Shown one piece after another: positions 51,882-63,225 of a stretch of DNA of 64,000 nt. The stretch's first letter is position 1; each line of letters starts with the position of its first letter. This DNA is from Pelagibacteraceae bacterium AG-430-F16. GTDB lineage: Bacteria; Pseudomonadota; Alphaproteobacteria; Pelagibacterales; Pelagibacteraceae. Under the pieces are notes generated by a model. The model saw only the letters and a program-made list of their open reading frames with translations, was not told the DNA's origin and ran no database searches. A program made the position numbers and the translations under genes. Location: NCBI GenBank assembly GCA_003213015.1, contig QCOG01000001.1, positions 248,001 through 312,000 on the forward strand, written 5' to 3'.

Positions 51882-52493
51882 ATGAGTGAAAAAATCTTAG
51901 AACAAATGAACACCTTAATACCAATGGTTGTTGAGCAATCAAGTAGAGGTGAAAGAGCTTACGATATTTACTCAAGATTATTAAAAGAGAGAATTGTTTT
52001 TTTAGTTGGTCCAATTAATGATAACGTTGCCTCTTTAGTGACTGCGCAACTTTTGTTTTTGGAGTCTGAAAATCCTAAAAAAGAAATTTCTTTATACATA
52101 AACAGTCCTGGTGGTTTAGTGACGGCTGGTTTAGGGATTTATGATACTATGCAATATATAAAACCCGATGTTTCAACATTATGCATCGGTCAAGCTGCTT
52201 CAATGGGATCTTTTCTTTTGGCAGCAGGAGAAAAAGGAAAAAGATTTTCTCTTCCTAATTCAAGAATAATGGTTCATCAACCATCTGCAGGATTTCAAGG
52301 TCAGGCAACAGACATAGAGATACATGCTAATGAAGTTCTTTCTCTTAAAAAAAGATTAAACCAAATATATTCCAAACACACAGGAAAGAGTGAGGATGAA
52401 ATTAAGATTGCACTTGAAAGAGATAATTTTATGACGTCTGAAAACGCTAAAGAATTTGGTTTGATAGATCAAGTTGTTGAAAAAAGATCATAG
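51882..52493 (+). CDS. clpP: ATP-dependent Clp protease proteolytic subunit
   Basis: 203 residues. [33 protein letters not shown] is the standard start. The catalytic Ser is in [11 protein letters not shown], the His in [10 protein letters not shown], and the Asp lies later in the helical handle, where [14 protein letters not shown] is conserved. It forms the double-ring chamber used by ClpX. It is 32 bases from tig and 102 from clpX. Confidence 0.96.
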   Translation: MSEKILEQMNTLIPMVVEQSSRGERAYDIYSRLLKERIVFLVGPINDNVASLVTAQLLFLESENPKKEISLYINSPGGLVTAGLGIYDTMQYIKPDVSTLCIGQAASMGSFLLAAGEKGKRFSLPNSRIMVHQPSAGFQGQATDIEIHANEVLSLKKRLNQIYSKHTGKSEDEIKIALERDNFMTSENAKEFGLIDQVVEKRS

Positions 52494-52595
52494 TATTCCA
52501 CAAGATATAGTTCAATTTAAACACTACACTTGCTTCATAAACACATTTTATAATAAAGTAACCATAGCGATTCGTTTTAAAAATTTAAAAAAAAT

Positions 52596-53870
52596 ATGTC
52601 AGGTAGTAAAAACATTTTATACTGTTCTTTTTGTGGTAAAAGCCAACACGAAGTAAGAAAATTAATAGCAGGTCCAACAGTTTTCATTTGTGATGAGTGT
52701 GTCGAGTTATGTATGGACATAATTAAAGAAGAGAATAAGGATACATTTGTAAAACATCAAGATGGTCTACCTTCTCCAAAACAAATTTGTTCAGTCTTAG
52801 ACGATTATGTAATTGGCCAACAACTTGCAAAAAAGGTATTATCTGTAGCTGTTCACAATCATTATAAAAGATTAAATTACGAAAATAAAACCAGTAAAAA
52901 TGTTGAACTAGCTAAATCTAATATATTATTAATTGGACCAACTGGATGTGGTAAAACTTTACTAGCACAAACATTAGCAAGAATATTAGATGTTCCTTTT
53001 ACAATGGCAGATGCAACAACTTTAACTGAAGCTGGGTATGTAGGAGAAGATGTTGAAAATATAATTTTAAAACTTTTACAGGCCGCCGATTACAATGTTG
53101 AAAAAGCTCAAAGAGGCATAGTTTATATAGATGAAGTAGATAAGATTAGTAGAAAATCAGAAAACCCATCTATAACGAGAGACGTATCAGGAGAAGGTGT
53201 TCAACAGGCATTATTAAAAATAATGGAGGGTACAATTGCAAGTGTCCCACCTCAAGGAGGAAGAAAACACCCCCAACAAGAATTTTTACAAGTAGATACA
53301 ACAAATATTTTATTTATTTGTGGAGGAGCTTTTGCAGGCTTAGATAAAATAATTTCACAAAGGGACAAAGGATCTTCAATAGGATTTGGGGCAGAAGTTA
53401 AAAATACAGAAGACAAGAAAACAGGCGAATGGATGAAAAGTTTGGAGCCAGAGGATTTATTAAAATATGGATTGATACCAGAGTTTATAGGTAGACTGCC
53501 AATAATAGCAACTTTAGAGGATTTAGATGAAAAATCTTTAATAAAAATTTTACAAGAACCCAAAAATTCTTTAATTAAACAATATCAAGAGTTGTTTAAG
53601 TTGGAGGGAGCAAAACTTGTATTTAAAGATACAGCAATAAAAGAGATTGCTCAAAAAGCAATTAATAAAAAGACAGGAGCAAGAGGATTAAGATCGATTT
53701 TGGAAAGTGTACTTTTAAAAACAATGTTTGATTTACCAAGCATGGAAAACGTTAATGAAGTTATAGTCGACTCAGGTGCGGCCAAAGGACAAAGTCAACC
53801 AATTATTGTACACTCTAAAAACGCTCAAAAAGATAAAGATAAAGATAAATCCAAAACCTCTGCCGCATAA
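52596..53870 (+). CDS. clpX: ATP-dependent Clp protease ATP-binding subunit ClpX
   Basis: 424 residues. The zinc-binding domain has CSFC and CDEC at 9-37. Walker A is GPTGCGKT, the pore loop GYVGEDVE, Walker [11 protein letters not shown], and GGRKHPQQ holds the RKH loop. It unfolds tagged proteins for ClpP. The tail ends in a lysine/aspartate repeat (KDKDKDKSK). Standard position after clpP. Confidence 0.97.
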   Translation: MSGSKNILYCSFCGKSQHEVRKLIAGPTVFICDECVELCMDIIKEENKDTFVKHQDGLPSPKQICSVLDDYVIGQQLAKKVLSVAVHNHYKRLNYENKTSKNVELAKSNILLIGPTGCGKTLLAQTLARILDVPFTMADATTLTEAGYVGEDVENIILKLLQAADYNVEKAQRGIVYIDEVDKISRKSENPSITRDVSGEGVQQALLKIMEGTIASVPPQGGRKHPQQEFLQVDTTNILFICGGAFAGLDKIISQRDKGSSIGFGAEVKNTEDKKTGEWMKSLEPEDLLKYGLIPEFIGRLPIIATLEDLDEKSLIKILQEPKNSLIKQYQELFKLEGAKLVFKDTAIKEIAQKAINKKTGARGLRSILESVLLKTMFDLPSMENVNEVIVDSGAAKGQSQPIIVHSKNAQKDKDKDKSKTSAA

Positions 53871-53931
53871 ATATAGCTAACAACCAATAAAAAAGTATTG
53901 CAAATTTTAAATTAATATCCATATTTATATT

Positions 53932-56319
53932 ATGGAAGTAAAATTTAATTTACCATTATTACCTCTAAGAGACATAGTTGTTTTTCCAAATATGGTGATC
54001 CCATTGTTCGTAGGCAGAGACAAATCAATAAATGCTCTCAATGAAGTAATGAAAAAAGAAAAGAAAATAATTTTAGTAACTCAAAAAAATTCTGAGGTTG
54101 ATGATCCAACTAAAAATGACGTATTTTCTTATGGATGCGAAAGTAATATCCTTCAACTTTTAAAATTACCGGATGGAACAGTTAAAGTTCTTGTTGAAGG
54201 AATAAACAGAGTAAAAATTACGGATTATACTGATAACAAAGACTTTATAACTTGCTCTTATGAAAAAGTAAGTGATCAAATTAACAAAGAAGAAGATTTA
54301 ATGCAAACAGCCCTCTCAGCAGTAAAAAAACTTGAAAAGCTAACTTCTATTAACAAAAAAATTTCAAGTGAAACAATTAACAATATTAAAGTATTGAAGG
54401 ATCCTTCAAAAATAGCAGACAACATTGCATCACATTTAAACGCATCCATTTCAGAGAAACAACAAATTTTTGAAACTCAAGACGTCAAGAAGAGGTTAAA
54501 TTTAATTATAAAAATAATGGAAAATGAAACAAGTATTATAGGTGTTGAAAAAAGAATTAGAGGTCGAGTTAAGACCCAAATGGAAAAAACACAACGAGAG
54601 TACTATTTGAACGAGCAATTAAAAGCGATTCAGAAAGAGTTGGGTGAAATCGAGGAAGGAAAAGATGAAACTTCAAATTTAAATAAAGCAATTCTTAAAG
54701 CTAAAATGCCAAAAGATGTTGAAAAAAAATGTATGTCCGAATTAAAAAAATTAAAGAATATGAGCCCTATGTCAGCTGAAGCTACTGTGGTTAGAAATTA
54801 CTTGGATTGGATGATAGATTTACCTTGGTTTAAAAAAGATAAAACTGAAATAGATTTAAATAAGGCTCAAAAAGTTTTAGATGAAGATCATTTTGGTCTT
54901 GAAAAAGTGAAAGAAAGAATAATCGAATTTTTAGCAGTTCAAAAAAGAATGAATAAACTTAAAGGTCCAATATTATGCTTGGTTGGTCCTCCTGGAGTTG
55001 GTAAAACATCTTTGGGTAAATCAATAGCAAAAGCAACAAATAGACAATTTGTCAGAATGTCATTAGGTGGAGTTCGGGATGAAGCAGAAGTCCGTGGTCA
55101 CAGAAGAACTTATATTGGGTCTTTACCTGGAAAAATTATTCAAATGATGAAAAAAGCTGGAACAAAAAATCCCTTGTTCTTACTTGATGAAATTGACAAA
55201 GTTGGAAATGATTATAGAGGTGATCCATCTTCAGCTTTATTGGAGGCGCTTGATCCAGAACAAAATACTACTTTTAATGATCACTACTTAGAAGTAGATT
55301 ATGATTTGTCTGATGTATTATTTGTGACTACAGCAAACACACTTAATATTTTGCCACCACTTTTAGATAGAATGGAAGTCATAAGAATTCCTGGTTATAC
55401 TGAAGATGAAAAAATTAATATCGCTAATAAATATTTATTACCAAAACAAATTAAAGATAATGGCGTTAAAGATGGTGAGATGAGTTTATCTGACGGTACA
55501 ATTAAAGATGTAATTAGATACTATACAAGAGAGTCAGGCGTGAGAAATCTTGAAAGAGAAATTTCTAAAATTACTCGAAAAGTTGTAAAAAAAGTTGTTA
55601 ACAACGAAAGTAAAGATGTGACAGTTAACGATAAAAACTTAGATGAATTTCTTGGTGTTAAAAAATTTAAATTTGGTGAACTTGAAGAGCAAAATAAAAT
55701 AGGGATTGTAACAGGCCTCGCCTGGACAGAATTTGGTGGTGAAATCTTAAAAATCGAAACTGTTAACATGCCAGGAAAAGGACGAATGCAGATCACAGGA
55801 AAATTAGGTGATGTTATGCAGGAGTCAGTCAAAGCAGCAAAATCTTTTGTAAGATCTAAGTGCTTAGAATTTGGTATTATTCCTCCAACATTTGAGAAAA
55901 AAGACTTTCATATTCACGTTCCAGAAGGAGCTACACCTAAAGATGGTCCGTCTGCTGGAATTGCAATGGTAACGTCTATTGTTTCATCAATTACCAAAAT
56001 TCCTGTTAAAAGAGAAATTGCAATGACAGGTGAGGTTACCATTACAGGTCAAGTTTTAGCCATTGGTGGATTAAAAGAGAAACTTTTAGCAGCTCATAGA
56101 GCAGGTATTAAGCAGGTATTAATACCAAAAGATAATGAAAAAAATTTAGTAGATATTCCGAAAAAAGTAATTGATGATATTAAAATTACTCCTGTAAATA
56201 CAGCTGAAGAAGTTTTAAAAATTGCACTTACCAAAGAGCTGAAACCAACCGACTGGGTTGACGTGGATAAAATTTCAGAAAACAAAAAATCTGAAAAAAC
56301 ACAAGCAAGTATTCAATAA
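53932..56319 (+). CDS. lon: ATP-dependent protease Lon
   Basis: 795 residues. The N-terminal substrate-binding domain (1-200), then Walker A GPPGVGKTS, Walker B FLLDEIDK, and the protease domain with PKDGPSAGIAM (catalytic Ser) and the catalytic Lys in GLKEKLLAAHRAG. Lon degrades misfolded and regulatory proteins. It follows clpX by 61 bases and closes the block before two tRNA genes. Confidence 0.97.
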   Translation: MEVKFNLPLLPLRDIVVFPNMVIPLFVGRDKSINALNEVMKKEKKIILVTQKNSEVDDPTKNDVFSYGCESNILQLLKLPDGTVKVLVEGINRVKITDYTDNKDFITCSYEKVSDQINKEEDLMQTALSAVKKLEKLTSINKKISSETINNIKVLKDPSKIADNIASHLNASISEKQQIFETQDVKKRLNLIIKIMENETSIIGVEKRIRGRVKTQMEKTQREYYLNEQLKAIQKELGEIEEGKDETSNLNKAILKAKMPKDVEKKCMSELKKLKNMSPMSAEATVVRNYLDWMIDLPWFKKDKTEIDLNKAQKVLDEDHFGLEKVKERIIEFLAVQKRMNKLKGPILCLVGPPGVGKTSLGKSIAKATNRQFVRMSLGGVRDEAEVRGHRRTYIGSLPGKIIQMMKKAGTKNPLFLLDEIDKVGNDYRGDPSSALLEALDPEQNTTFNDHYLEVDYDLSDVLFVTTANTLNILPPLLDRMEVIRIPGYTEDEKINIANKYLLPKQIKDNGVKDGEMSLSDGTIKDVIRYYTRESGVRNLEREISKITRKVVKKVVNNESKDVTVNDKNLDEFLGVKKFKFGELEEQNKIGIVTGLAWTEFGGEILKIETVNMPGKGRMQITGKLGDVMQESVKAAKSFVRSKCLEFGIIPPTFEKKDFHIHVPEGATPKDGPSAGIAMVTSIVSSITKIPVKREIAMTGEVTITGQVLAIGGLKEKLLAAHRAGIKQVLIPKDNEKNLVDIPKKVIDDIKITPVNTAEEVLKIALTKELKPTDWVDVDKISENKKSEKTQASIQ

Positions 56320-56326
56320 TTAGCAA

Positions 56327-56355
56327 TTTACATTATCTTCTCACTGATGTATTAG
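56327..56355 (+). promoter_or_regulatory. Putative promoter of the tRNA-Val/tRNA-Asp pair
   Basis: TTTACA at 56327-56332, a 17-base spacer and TATTAG at 56350-56355, 14 bases before tRNA-Val. It lies just after the lon stop codon; read-through from lon is the alternative. Confidence 0.5.
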
Positions 56356-56369
56356 TAATTCACTTTGGA

Positions 56370-56445
56370 GGGCGGTTAGCTCAGTTGGTAGAGCATCTCG
56401 TTTACACCGAGGGGGTCAAAGGTTCGAGTCCTTTACCGCCCACCA
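56370..56445 (+). tRNA. tRNA-Val (anticodon TAC)
   Basis: 76 nucleotides with encoded CCA. Acceptor GGGCGGT pairs with ACCGCCC. The anticodon stem TCTCG/CGAGG encloses TTTACAC, anticodon TAC. The T arm is AAAGG-TTCGAGT-CCTTT. A reading frame passing through both tRNAs is spurious. Confidence 0.97.
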
Positions 56446-56456
56446 AAAAAATATAT

Positions 56457-56533
56457 GGGGGTGTAGCTCAGTTGGTTAGAGCGATCGCCTGTCACGCGAT
56501 AGGTCGCGGGTTCGAGTCCCGTCACTCCCGCCA
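56457..56533 (+). tRNA. tRNA-Asp (anticodon GTC)
   Basis: 77 nucleotides with encoded CCA. Acceptor GGGGGTG pairs with CACTCCC (one G-T). The anticodon stem ATCGC/GCGAT encloses CTGTCAC, anticodon GTC. The T arm is CGGG-TTCGAGT-CCCG. It is 11 bases downstream of tRNA-Val. Confidence 0.97.
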
Positions 56534-56537
56534 GTTT

Positions 56538-56554
56538 TTGATAATAATTATCAA
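56538..56554 (+). terminator. Short AT hairpin after tRNA-Asp, possible weak terminator
   Basis: TTGATAA and TTATCAA form a seven-base stem with a TAA loop five bases after the tRNA. No T tract follows, so termination is doubtful; it may help 3' end maturation instead. The remaining 80 bases up to nuoA hold the nuo leader, where no clear promoter was seen. Confidence 0.3.
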
Positions 56555-56634
56555 TAACACAAATCATTCAATAAATTAGCCCCCAATAACGTGACTTAAC
56601 TGCACTTTCAATTAATCAAAAAGATTATATATAA

Positions 56635-57009
56635 ATGTATATGTACGCAGATTTTCTAAATAATTACCTAACAATAATAATATTTTTTGGAGTTGCTTTT
56701 ATTCTTAGTATCGGATTCATTTTTCTAAATTTTGCACTAGCACCCAATAATCCTGATCCAGAAAAATTATCTGCTTATGAGTGTGGGTTTGAACCTTTTA
56801 ATGACTCGAGGATGGAGTTTGACGTTAGATTTTATTTGGTAGCAATTCTGTTTATAATATTTGATTTAGAAATAGCATTCCTTTTTCCATGGGCAATCTC
56901 TTTAGGAAAAATTGGAATATTTGGTTTTATATCAATGATGATATTTTTATTTGTTTTAACTGTAGGATTTATTTATGAGTGGAAGAAAGGGGCTTTAGAT
57001 TGGGAATGA
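56635..57009 (+). CDS. nuoA: NADH-quinone oxidoreductase subunit A
   Basis: 124 residues with three membrane helices. [45 protein letters not shown] is the classic NuoA core (read here as consecutive short blocks AYECGF, RFYLVA, FDLEIAF). It is part of the membrane arm base of complex I. It overlaps nuoB by 4 bases (ATGA) and leads the operon. Confidence 0.96.
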   Translation: MYMYADFLNNYLTIIIFFGVAFILSIGFIFLNFALAPNNPDPEKLSAYECGFEPFNDSRMEFDVRFYLVAILFIIFDLEIAFLFPWAISLGKIGIFGFISMMIFLFVLTVGFIYEWKKGALDWE

Positions 57010-57527
57010 AATTAGAAGTAAAAGATGAAAAAATTCCAGAAGAATTTAAACAACTTGCTAAAGATTTTGCGGATAAGGGATTCATAACAACTTCTTTAGA
57101 CAATTTAGTAAATTGGGCTAGAACAGGTTCTTTACACTGGATGACATTTGGACTCGCTTGCTGCGCAGTTGAAATGATGCAAACATCTATGCCAAGATAT
57201 GATCTTGAGAGATTTGGTGCTGCACCAAGAGCTTCACCTAGACAATCAGATGTAATGATTGTTGCTGGAACTTTAACTAATAAAATGGCCCCAGCTTTAA
57301 GAAAAGTTTATGATCAAATGCCTGAACCAAGGTATGTGATATCAATGGGTAGCTGTGCAAACGGTGGTGGTTATTATCATTATTCATATTCAGTAGTTAG
57401 AGGATGTGATAGAGTTGTTCCGGTTGATGTTTATGTACCAGGGTGTCCACCCTCAGCAGAAGCTTTGTTGTATGGGATAATGCAATTACAAAAAAAGATA
57501 AGAAATCAAGGTTCAATAAGTAGATAA
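57006..57527 (+). CDS. nuoB: NADH-quinone oxidoreductase subunit B
   Basis: 173 residues from the ATG at 57006, chosen because it overlaps the nuoA stop; a GTG at 56979 would add 9 residues. [11 protein letters not shown] holds the tandem cysteines, with SMGSCANGG and [11 protein letters not shown] giving the other ligands of the terminal [4Fe-4S] cluster N2. It passes electrons to quinone. It overlaps nuoC by one base. Confidence 0.96.
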   Translation: MKLEVKDEKIPEEFKQLAKDFADKGFITTSLDNLVNWARTGSLHWMTFGLACCAVEMMQTSMPRYDLERFGAAPRASPRQSDVMIVAGTLTNKMAPALRKVYDQMPEPRYVISMGSCANGGGYYHYSYSVVRGCDRVVPVDVYVPGCPPSAEALLYGIMQLQKKIRNQGSISR

Positions 57528-58123
57528 TGTTAAACAATCCAGACTTAGAAAAAAAAATAAATTCAGAACTTAATACTAAAGTGAGTTCATCAAAAATTGT
57601 ACATGAAACATTAAATGTTTCTATAGAAAAAGATGACTTAAAAGAGGTTCTATTATTTTTAAAATCAAATCCTGAAATGAAATTTAAGCAACTCATTGAT
57701 ATAACTGCAGTCGATTACCCAAATAAGAAAAATAGATTTAGAATGATTTATTTATTGCTCAGCCATGAGTTTAACAAAAGAATAATTATTGATTTTCCTT
57801 TAAATGAAAATGAAAAAGTTTTTTCAATAACAAGTATTTTTCCATCTGCAAATTGGATGGAACGAGAAGTTTTTGATATGTATGGAATTGATTTTCAAGA
57901 TCATCCGGATCTAAGAAGAATTTTGACAGACTATGAATTTGAAGGATATCCGTTAAGAAAAGATTTTCCAATCACTGGTCACAAAGAGGTTAGATATAGC
58001 GAAGAGAAAAAAAAAGTTATTTATGAGCCAGTAAAATTAGAGCAGGATTATAGAAATTTTGATTATAATAGTCCATGGCAAGGAACCGAGTACATAAAAG
58101 AAATGAAAAAAAATAATGAGTAA
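57527..58123 (+). CDS. nuoC: NADH-quinone oxidoreductase subunit C
   Basis: 198 residues, the 30-kDa subunit. [13 protein letters not shown] near 51-63, [26 protein letters not shown] in the middle (ERE-DMYG block) and [18 protein letters not shown] are conserved. It is a separate protein, not fused to NuoD as in enterobacteria. It overlaps nuoD by 8 bases. Confidence 0.95.
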   Translation: MLNNPDLEKKINSELNTKVSSSKIVHETLNVSIEKDDLKEVLLFLKSNPEMKFKQLIDITAVDYPNKKNRFRMIYLLLSHEFNKRIIIDFPLNENEKVFSITSIFPSANWMEREVFDMYGIDFQDHPDLRRILTDYEFEGYPLRKDFPITGHKEVRYSEEKKKVIYEPVKLEQDYRNFDYNSPWQGTEYIKEMKKNNE

Positions 58124-59291
58124 ACAAACAAAAACACTTAATCTAAATTTTGGCCCCCAACACCCAGCTGCACATGGAGTTTTAAGATTAATATTAGAGT
58201 TAGATGGAGAGATTGTAGAGAAAGCTGATCCCCATATTGGTTTGCTTCACAGAGGCACTGAAAAATTAATTGAGAACAAAACGTACTCTCAAGCAATACC
58301 TTATTTTGATAGACTTGATTATGTGGCACCAATGAATCAAGAGCATGCTTTTGCTTTAGCTATAGAAAAAATTTTAGATATTGAAGTTCCAATTAGAGGT
58401 CAATACATTAGAGTTATATTTTGTGAGATTGGTCGAATATTAAGCCACATACTAAATATCACTACTCAAGCTTTAGATGTAGGTGCCTTAACTCCTTCAT
58501 TATGGGGTTTCGAGGAGCGAGAAAAACTTATGGAATTTTATGAGAGAGTCTCAGGATCAAGATTGCATGCAAATTATTTTAGACCGGGTGGCGTTCATCA
58601 GGATTTACCAAGGGGACTCGATACAGATATTTTGAAATTTTGTAATGAGTTTCCAAAGATAATTGACGATTTAGAAACTTTACTAACTGATAACAGAATT
58701 TTTAAACAAAGAAATGTTGATATTGGAATAGTTTCAAGAGACGATGCATTAGATTATTCATTTTCAGGTGTGATGATGAGAGGTTCAGGTATACCTTGGG
58801 ATTTAAGAAAATCTCAACCTTATGAATGTTATGAGCAATTATCATTTAAAGTACCGGTTGGAAAAAATGGAGATTGTTATGACAGATATCTTTGCAGAGT
58901 CGAAGAAATGAGGGAAAGTGTAAAAATAATCAAACAATGTATAGAACAGTTACCCAAAGGACCTGTAAAATCACAAGATAATAAGATTACTCCTCCACCC
59001 AAAAAAGAAATTAAAGAGTCAATGGAAGCATTAATACATCATTTTAAATTATTTACAGAAGGCTACAGGGTAAAAAAAGATGAGATATACACAGCAGTAG
59101 AAGCACCAAAAGGCGAATTTGGTGTATATCTTATTTCTGACGGTACAAGCAAACCGTACAAATGTAAAATCAGAGCACCTGGTTTTTCTCATCTTCAAGC
59201 AATGGATTATTTAATTAAAGGACATATGTTAGCCGATGTACCCGCTGTATTAGGTTCATTAGATATTGTGTTCGGGGAAATAGACAGATGA
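58116..59291 (+). CDS. nuoD: NADH-quinone oxidoreductase subunit D
   Basis: 391 residues, the 49-kDa subunit. [16 protein letters not shown] at the N-terminus, [31 protein letters not shown] and the C-terminal [14 protein letters not shown] are diagnostic. With NuoB it forms the quinone-binding site. It overlaps nuoE by 4 bases. Confidence 0.97.
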   Translation: MSKQTKTLNLNFGPQHPAAHGVLRLILELDGEIVEKADPHIGLLHRGTEKLIENKTYSQAIPYFDRLDYVAPMNQEHAFALAIEKILDIEVPIRGQYIRVIFCEIGRILSHILNITTQALDVGALTPSLWGFEEREKLMEFYERVSGSRLHANYFRPGGVHQDLPRGLDTDILKFCNEFPKIIDDLETLLTDNRIFKQRNVDIGIVSRDDALDYSFSGVMMRGSGIPWDLRKSQPYECYEQLSFKVPVGKNGDCYDRYLCRVEEMRESVKIIKQCIEQLPKGPVKSQDNKITPPPKKEIKESMEALIHHFKLFTEGYRVKKDEIYTAVEAPKGEFGVYLISDGTSKPYKCKIRAPGFSHLQAMDYLIKGHMLADVPAVLGSLDIVFGEIDR

Positions 59292-59896
59292 GTTTAAAAA
59301 AAATTTCAAAAGATCAGCCAGAAAAATTTGAATTTAATCTGCAAAACTTAGAAGCTGCAAAGAGAATATTATCAAATTATCCGAAAGGAAAAGAGAAAAG
59401 TGCTGTAATGGCTTTATTGTATATTGCTCAAAGGCAAAACAATAACTGGATACCTTTATCAGCAGTTAAATATATCGCTAAGTTTTTAAATATGCCTTAT
59501 ATAAAAGTTTATGAGGTAGCAACTTTTTACTCAATGTATAATCTTTCACCTGTGGGAAATTTTCATGTACAAATTTGTACTACAACTCCTTGTATGATCA
59601 GAGGAGCATATAAAATTGTAGATGTATGCAAAAAGAAAATATCTGAAAAAGAAAATGTATTATCTGAAAATGGAAATTGTTCTTGGACAGAGGTAGAATG
59701 TCTTGGTGCCTGCATCAATGCTCCAATGATGCAAATTAACAATGATTATTATGAAGATTTAGATATAAAACAAAGTGAAAAAATTATCGATGAAGTGCTA
59801 ATGGGTAAAAAACCAAAACCAGGATCTTATAGAGGGAGAATTAACTCAGAGCCTGAAAATAATAGAAAAACATTATTGGATTTAAAAAATGCTTAA
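59288..59896 (+). CDS. nuoE: NADH-quinone oxidoreductase subunit E
   Basis: 202 residues, 24-kDa subunit with a thioredoxin-like fold. The [2Fe-2S] N1a ligands are in [12 protein letters not shown] and [13 protein letters not shown]. An extra C-terminal segment of about 35 residues ([18 protein letters not shown] onward) is common in alphaproteobacteria. It overlaps nuoF by 8 bases. Confidence 0.96.
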   Translation: MSLKKISKDQPEKFEFNLQNLEAAKRILSNYPKGKEKSAVMALLYIAQRQNNNWIPLSAVKYIAKFLNMPYIKVYEVATFYSMYNLSPVGNFHVQICTTTPCMIRGAYKIVDVCKKKISEKENVLSENGNCSWTEVECLGACINAPMMQINNDYYEDLDIKQSEKIIDEVLMGKKPKPGSYRGRINSEPENNRKTLLDLKNA

Positions 59897-61220
59897 AGAC
59901 GAAGATAGAATATTTAAAAATTTGTATAATGATTTAGGAGCTGACTTGAGCTCCTCAAAAAAAAGAGGCGATTGGACAAATACTAAATATTATTGCGAAA
60001 AAGGTAGAGAATGGATTATTGATGAAGTTAAAAAATCAGAATTAAGAGGAAGAGGTGGCGCAGGTTTTCCAACAGGTTTGAAATGGTCATTTGCACCTAA
60101 AGAAGTTGGATCGAGGCCTCATTACCTTGTGATTAATGCGGATGAATCTGAACCAGGCACTTGTAAGGATAGAGATATATTAAGATTTGAACCTCACAAA
60201 CTTTTGGAAGGTTGTTTAATTTCTGCTTACGCTGTTAACGCACATGTTTGCTATATTTACTTAAGAGGTGAGTATTACAATGAAGGTGTAGAATTACAAA
60301 AAGCAATTGATGAAGCCTACAAAGATAATTTAATTGGTAAAAATGCATCTGGAACTGGTTGGGATTTAGATATTTACATTCATTATGGAGCTGGAGCATA
60401 CATATGTGGTGAAGAAACAGCTTTGCTTGAAAGTATTGAGGGTAATAAAGGTCAACCGAGATTAAAACCACCTTTTCCTGCACTAGTTGGATTATATGGT
60501 TGTCCAACAATAGTAAATAATGTTGAAACTGTTTCGGTTGTTCCCACAATTCTTAGAAAAGGTTCTAAATGGTTTGCATCATTAGGCAAACCAAAAAATA
60601 CTGGTACTAAAATTTTTTGTATTTCTGGAAATGTAAACAAACCTTGTAATGTTGAAGAGGAGATGGGTATTCCTTTAAAAGATTTAATTGATACTCACGC
60701 TGGTGGAGTAATAGGTGGATGGGAAAATTTACAGGCAGTCATACCTGGCGGTTCTTCTATGCCTTTATTAAATAAAGAAATTTCAGAAAAGATAACTATG
60801 GATTTTGACTCATTGGTAGAAAATAAAAGTGGACTAGGAACCGCAGGAATAGTTGTTATTAATAAAGATCAAGATATTATTAAATGCTTTGCAAGAATAG
60901 CACGATTTTATAAACATGAAAGTTGTGGTCAATGCACTCCTTGTAGAGAAGGCTCGGGTTGGATGTGGAGAATTTTAGAGAGAATGGCTAAAGGCGAGGC
61001 ATCGAGAGAGGAAGTTGAAATGTTGTTTGATGTTACAAAACAAATAGAAGGTCATACTATTTGTGCTTTTGGTGAAGGATCTGCTTGGCCGGTGCAAGGA
61101 CTTTTAAGAAATTTTAAAAAAGAGATTATAAAAAGAAATAACTTTGATCCATTAATTAAGTCAAATAAAGATATCCCATACCTAGTAGATCAACACTTAT
61201 TAGAAAAAGATAATGCCTAA
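59889..61220 (+). CDS. nuoF: NADH-quinone oxidoreductase subunit F
   Basis: 443 residues, the NADH-binding 51-kDa subunit. [17 protein letters not shown] binds [23 protein letters not shown] binds FMN, and [12 protein letters not shown] with [10 protein letters not shown] ligates the N3 [4Fe-4S] cluster. It is the electron entry point of complex I. It overlaps nuoG by 8 bases. Confidence 0.97.
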   Translation: MLKDEDRIFKNLYNDLGADLSSSKKRGDWTNTKYYCEKGREWIIDEVKKSELRGRGGAGFPTGLKWSFAPKEVGSRPHYLVINADESEPGTCKDRDILRFEPHKLLEGCLISAYAVNAHVCYIYLRGEYYNEGVELQKAIDEAYKDNLIGKNASGTGWDLDIYIHYGAGAYICGEETALLESIEGNKGQPRLKPPFPALVGLYGCPTIVNNVETVSVVPTILRKGSKWFASLGKPKNTGTKIFCISGNVNKPCNVEEEMGIPLKDLIDTHAGGVIGGWENLQAVIPGGSSMPLLNKEISEKITMDFDSLVENKSGLGTAGIVVINKDQDIIKCFARIARFYKHESCGQCTPCREGSGWMWRILERMAKGEASREEVEMLFDVTKQIEGHTICAFGEGSAWPVQGLLRNFKKEIIKRNNFDPLIKSNKDIPYLVDQHLLEKDNA

Positions 61221-63225
61221 AATAAAAGTTAATAATAACGAATTAGAAGTAGAAGACGGCTTAACAGTTTTACAGGCATGTGAACAAGCAGGAGCTGAAA
61301 TACCAAGATTTTGTTATCATGAAAAACTTTCAATAGCAGGAAACTGTAGAATGTGCCTAGTTGAGATTGAAAAATCGCCAAAACCTGTTGCATCTTGCGC
61401 GATGCCTGTTGCTGATGGCATGAATATTAAAACAAATACTGAATTTGTTGAAAAAGCAAGAAAAGGAGTTATGGAATTTTTATTAGCAAATCACCCACTC
61501 GACTGTCCAGTTTGTGACCAAGGAGGTGAATGTGACTTACAAGATCAATCTATGTTTTATGGAATTGATAAATCAAGATTTAAAGAAAATAAAAGATTCG
61601 TTCCTGAAAAATATATGGGTCCTCTAATCAAAACTCAAATGACAAGATGTATTCACTGTACAAGATGCATAAGATTTGCAACCGAGGTTGCTGGTGTTTC
61701 GGAGATCGGGGCAATTGGTAGGGGAGAAGATACTCAAATAACAACATATTTGGAAAAATCTATGGAGTCTGAGCTATCAGGCAATGTTATTGATTTGTGT
61801 CCAGTCGGTGCATTAACATCGAAGCCGTACGTTTTTGAAGCTAGACCATGGGAATTAAAAAAAACAGAGTCGATCGATGTTATGGACGCAGTTGGTTCAA
61901 ATATAAGAATTGATACATATGGTTGGGAAGTAAAGCGTATACTTCCAAAAATTAACGAAAACATCAATGAGGAGTGGATATCAGATAAAACTCGTTATGC
62001 ATGCGATGGCTTAAAGTATCAAAGACTTGATACTCCTTATGTAAGATCTAATGATGGTTTTAAAAAAATTTCATGGAAAGATGCTTATGGAACCTTAACT
62101 GATAAAATCAAAAGCACAAATCCTGATAAAATTGGATGTATAACAGGTGATCTTACGAACATGGAAACTCTATTTTCCGTTAAAGAGCTTTTTAATAAAA
62201 TTCTGAACTGCAAAAACTTGGACTCAAGATCTGTAAGAACTTATGTAAACAACAGTTCACGAACAAATTATATTTTTAATACTCAAATATCAAATATAGA
62301 AAAATCAGATTTTATCCTTTTAGTTGGCACTAATCCACGTCACGAAGCAACAATTTTAAATTCAAGAATACGAAAAAGTTATTTAAAGAATAATATGGAA
62401 ATTTATTCTTTGAGTGATGTTGGGGATTTAACATATCCATATAACGTAATATCAAGCAACACTGAAGAACTAAAAAGAATAATTTTAAATGAACACGAAG
62501 TCTCAAAAAAAATAATTTCTGCAAAAAATCCTATTGTAATTTTTGGACAATCAGCTCTTAAACTTAACTCCTCAGGGCACTTATTTGAAGGAATGAAAAA
62601 ATTTTTATTAGAAAATAATAAAATAAATGATGACTGGAATGCTCTTAATGTTCTTTCTAATAACGCATCAACTGTTGGTGCATACGATTTGGATATTTTA
62701 GATAACGAAACTATAGATAAAGTGTTATCAAATCAATTTGAATTAGTCTTCTTATTTGGTCAGGATAATTTGAATATTAAGAAGAAAAATGAATTTATTG
62801 TTTATATAGGAACTCATGGTGACAGAGGAGCGGAAATGGCGGATCTAATATTGCCTAGTGCGGCATATACAGAACAAGATGGATATTACACTAATCTTGA
62901 AGGTAACTTACAATTAGCTTTTAAGGCTTCCTATCCACCTGGTGAAGCAAAGGAAGATTGGGAAATTGTTAATGAATTGTCAAAGAAACTTAAGGGTAAA
63001 AGTCTTTATATAAATAAACAAGATCTTATAGATAATTTTTTAAATTATCTCAATCAAAAATTAAAAAAAAACGGCGAAATAGTGAAAAATGATTTCATAA
63101 AAGAAGAAATTTTCGTCGATAAAATTGATTATTATTTTACCAACGTTATAGCAAGATCTTCAAAGACAATGGCAGAGTGCAGAAATTTAAAACTTGTTTC
63201 TTTGAAAACCGGAACTGACGGTTAA
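61213..63225 (+). CDS. nuoG: NADH-quinone oxidoreductase subunit G
   Basis: 670 residues, the 75-kDa subunit. A ferredoxin-like [2Fe-2S] domain (CRMCLVEIE region), [15 protein letters not shown] with [16 protein letters not shown] for the [4Fe-4S] clusters, and a molybdopterin-enzyme-like C-terminal half ([22 protein letters not shown]). The cofactor is not expected; the fold is retained. Its TAA is directly followed by the nuoH ATG. Confidence 0.96.
   Translation: MPKIKVNNNELEVEDGLTVLQACEQAGAEIPRFCYHEKLSIAGNCRMCLVEIEKSPKPVASCAMPVADGMNIKTNTEFVEKARKGVMEFLLANHPLDCPVCDQGGECDLQDQSMFYGIDKSRFKENKRFVPEKYMGPLIKTQMTRCIHCTRCIRFATEVAGVSEIGAIGRGEDTQITTYLEKSMESELSGNVIDLCPVGALTSKPYVFEARPWELKKTESIDVMDAVGSNIRIDTYGWEVKRILPKINENINEEWISDKTRYACDGLKYQRLDTPYVRSNDGFKKISWKDAYGTLTDKIKSTNPDKIGCITGDLTNMETLFSVKELFNKILNCKNLDSRSVRTYVNNSSRTNYIFNTQISNIEKSDFILLVGTNPRHEATILNSRIRKSYLKNNMEIYSLSDVGDLTYPYNVISSNTEELKRIILNEHEVSKKIISAKNPIVIFGQSALKLNSSGHLFEGMKKFLLENNKINDDWNALNVLSNNASTVGAYDLDILDNETIDKVLSNQFELVFLFGQDNLNIKKKNEFIVYIGTHGDRGAEMADLILPSAAYTEQDGYYTNLEGNLQLAFKASYPPGEAKEDWEIVNELSKKLKGKSLYINKQDLIDNFLNYLNQKLKKNGEIVKNDFIKEEIFVDKIDYYFTNVIARSSKTMAECRNLKLVSLKTGTDG

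Noticed and set aside
56385-56579. 64-codon frame spanning tRNA-Val and tRNA-Asp
   Set aside because: Product is a translation of two tRNA genes and their spacer.
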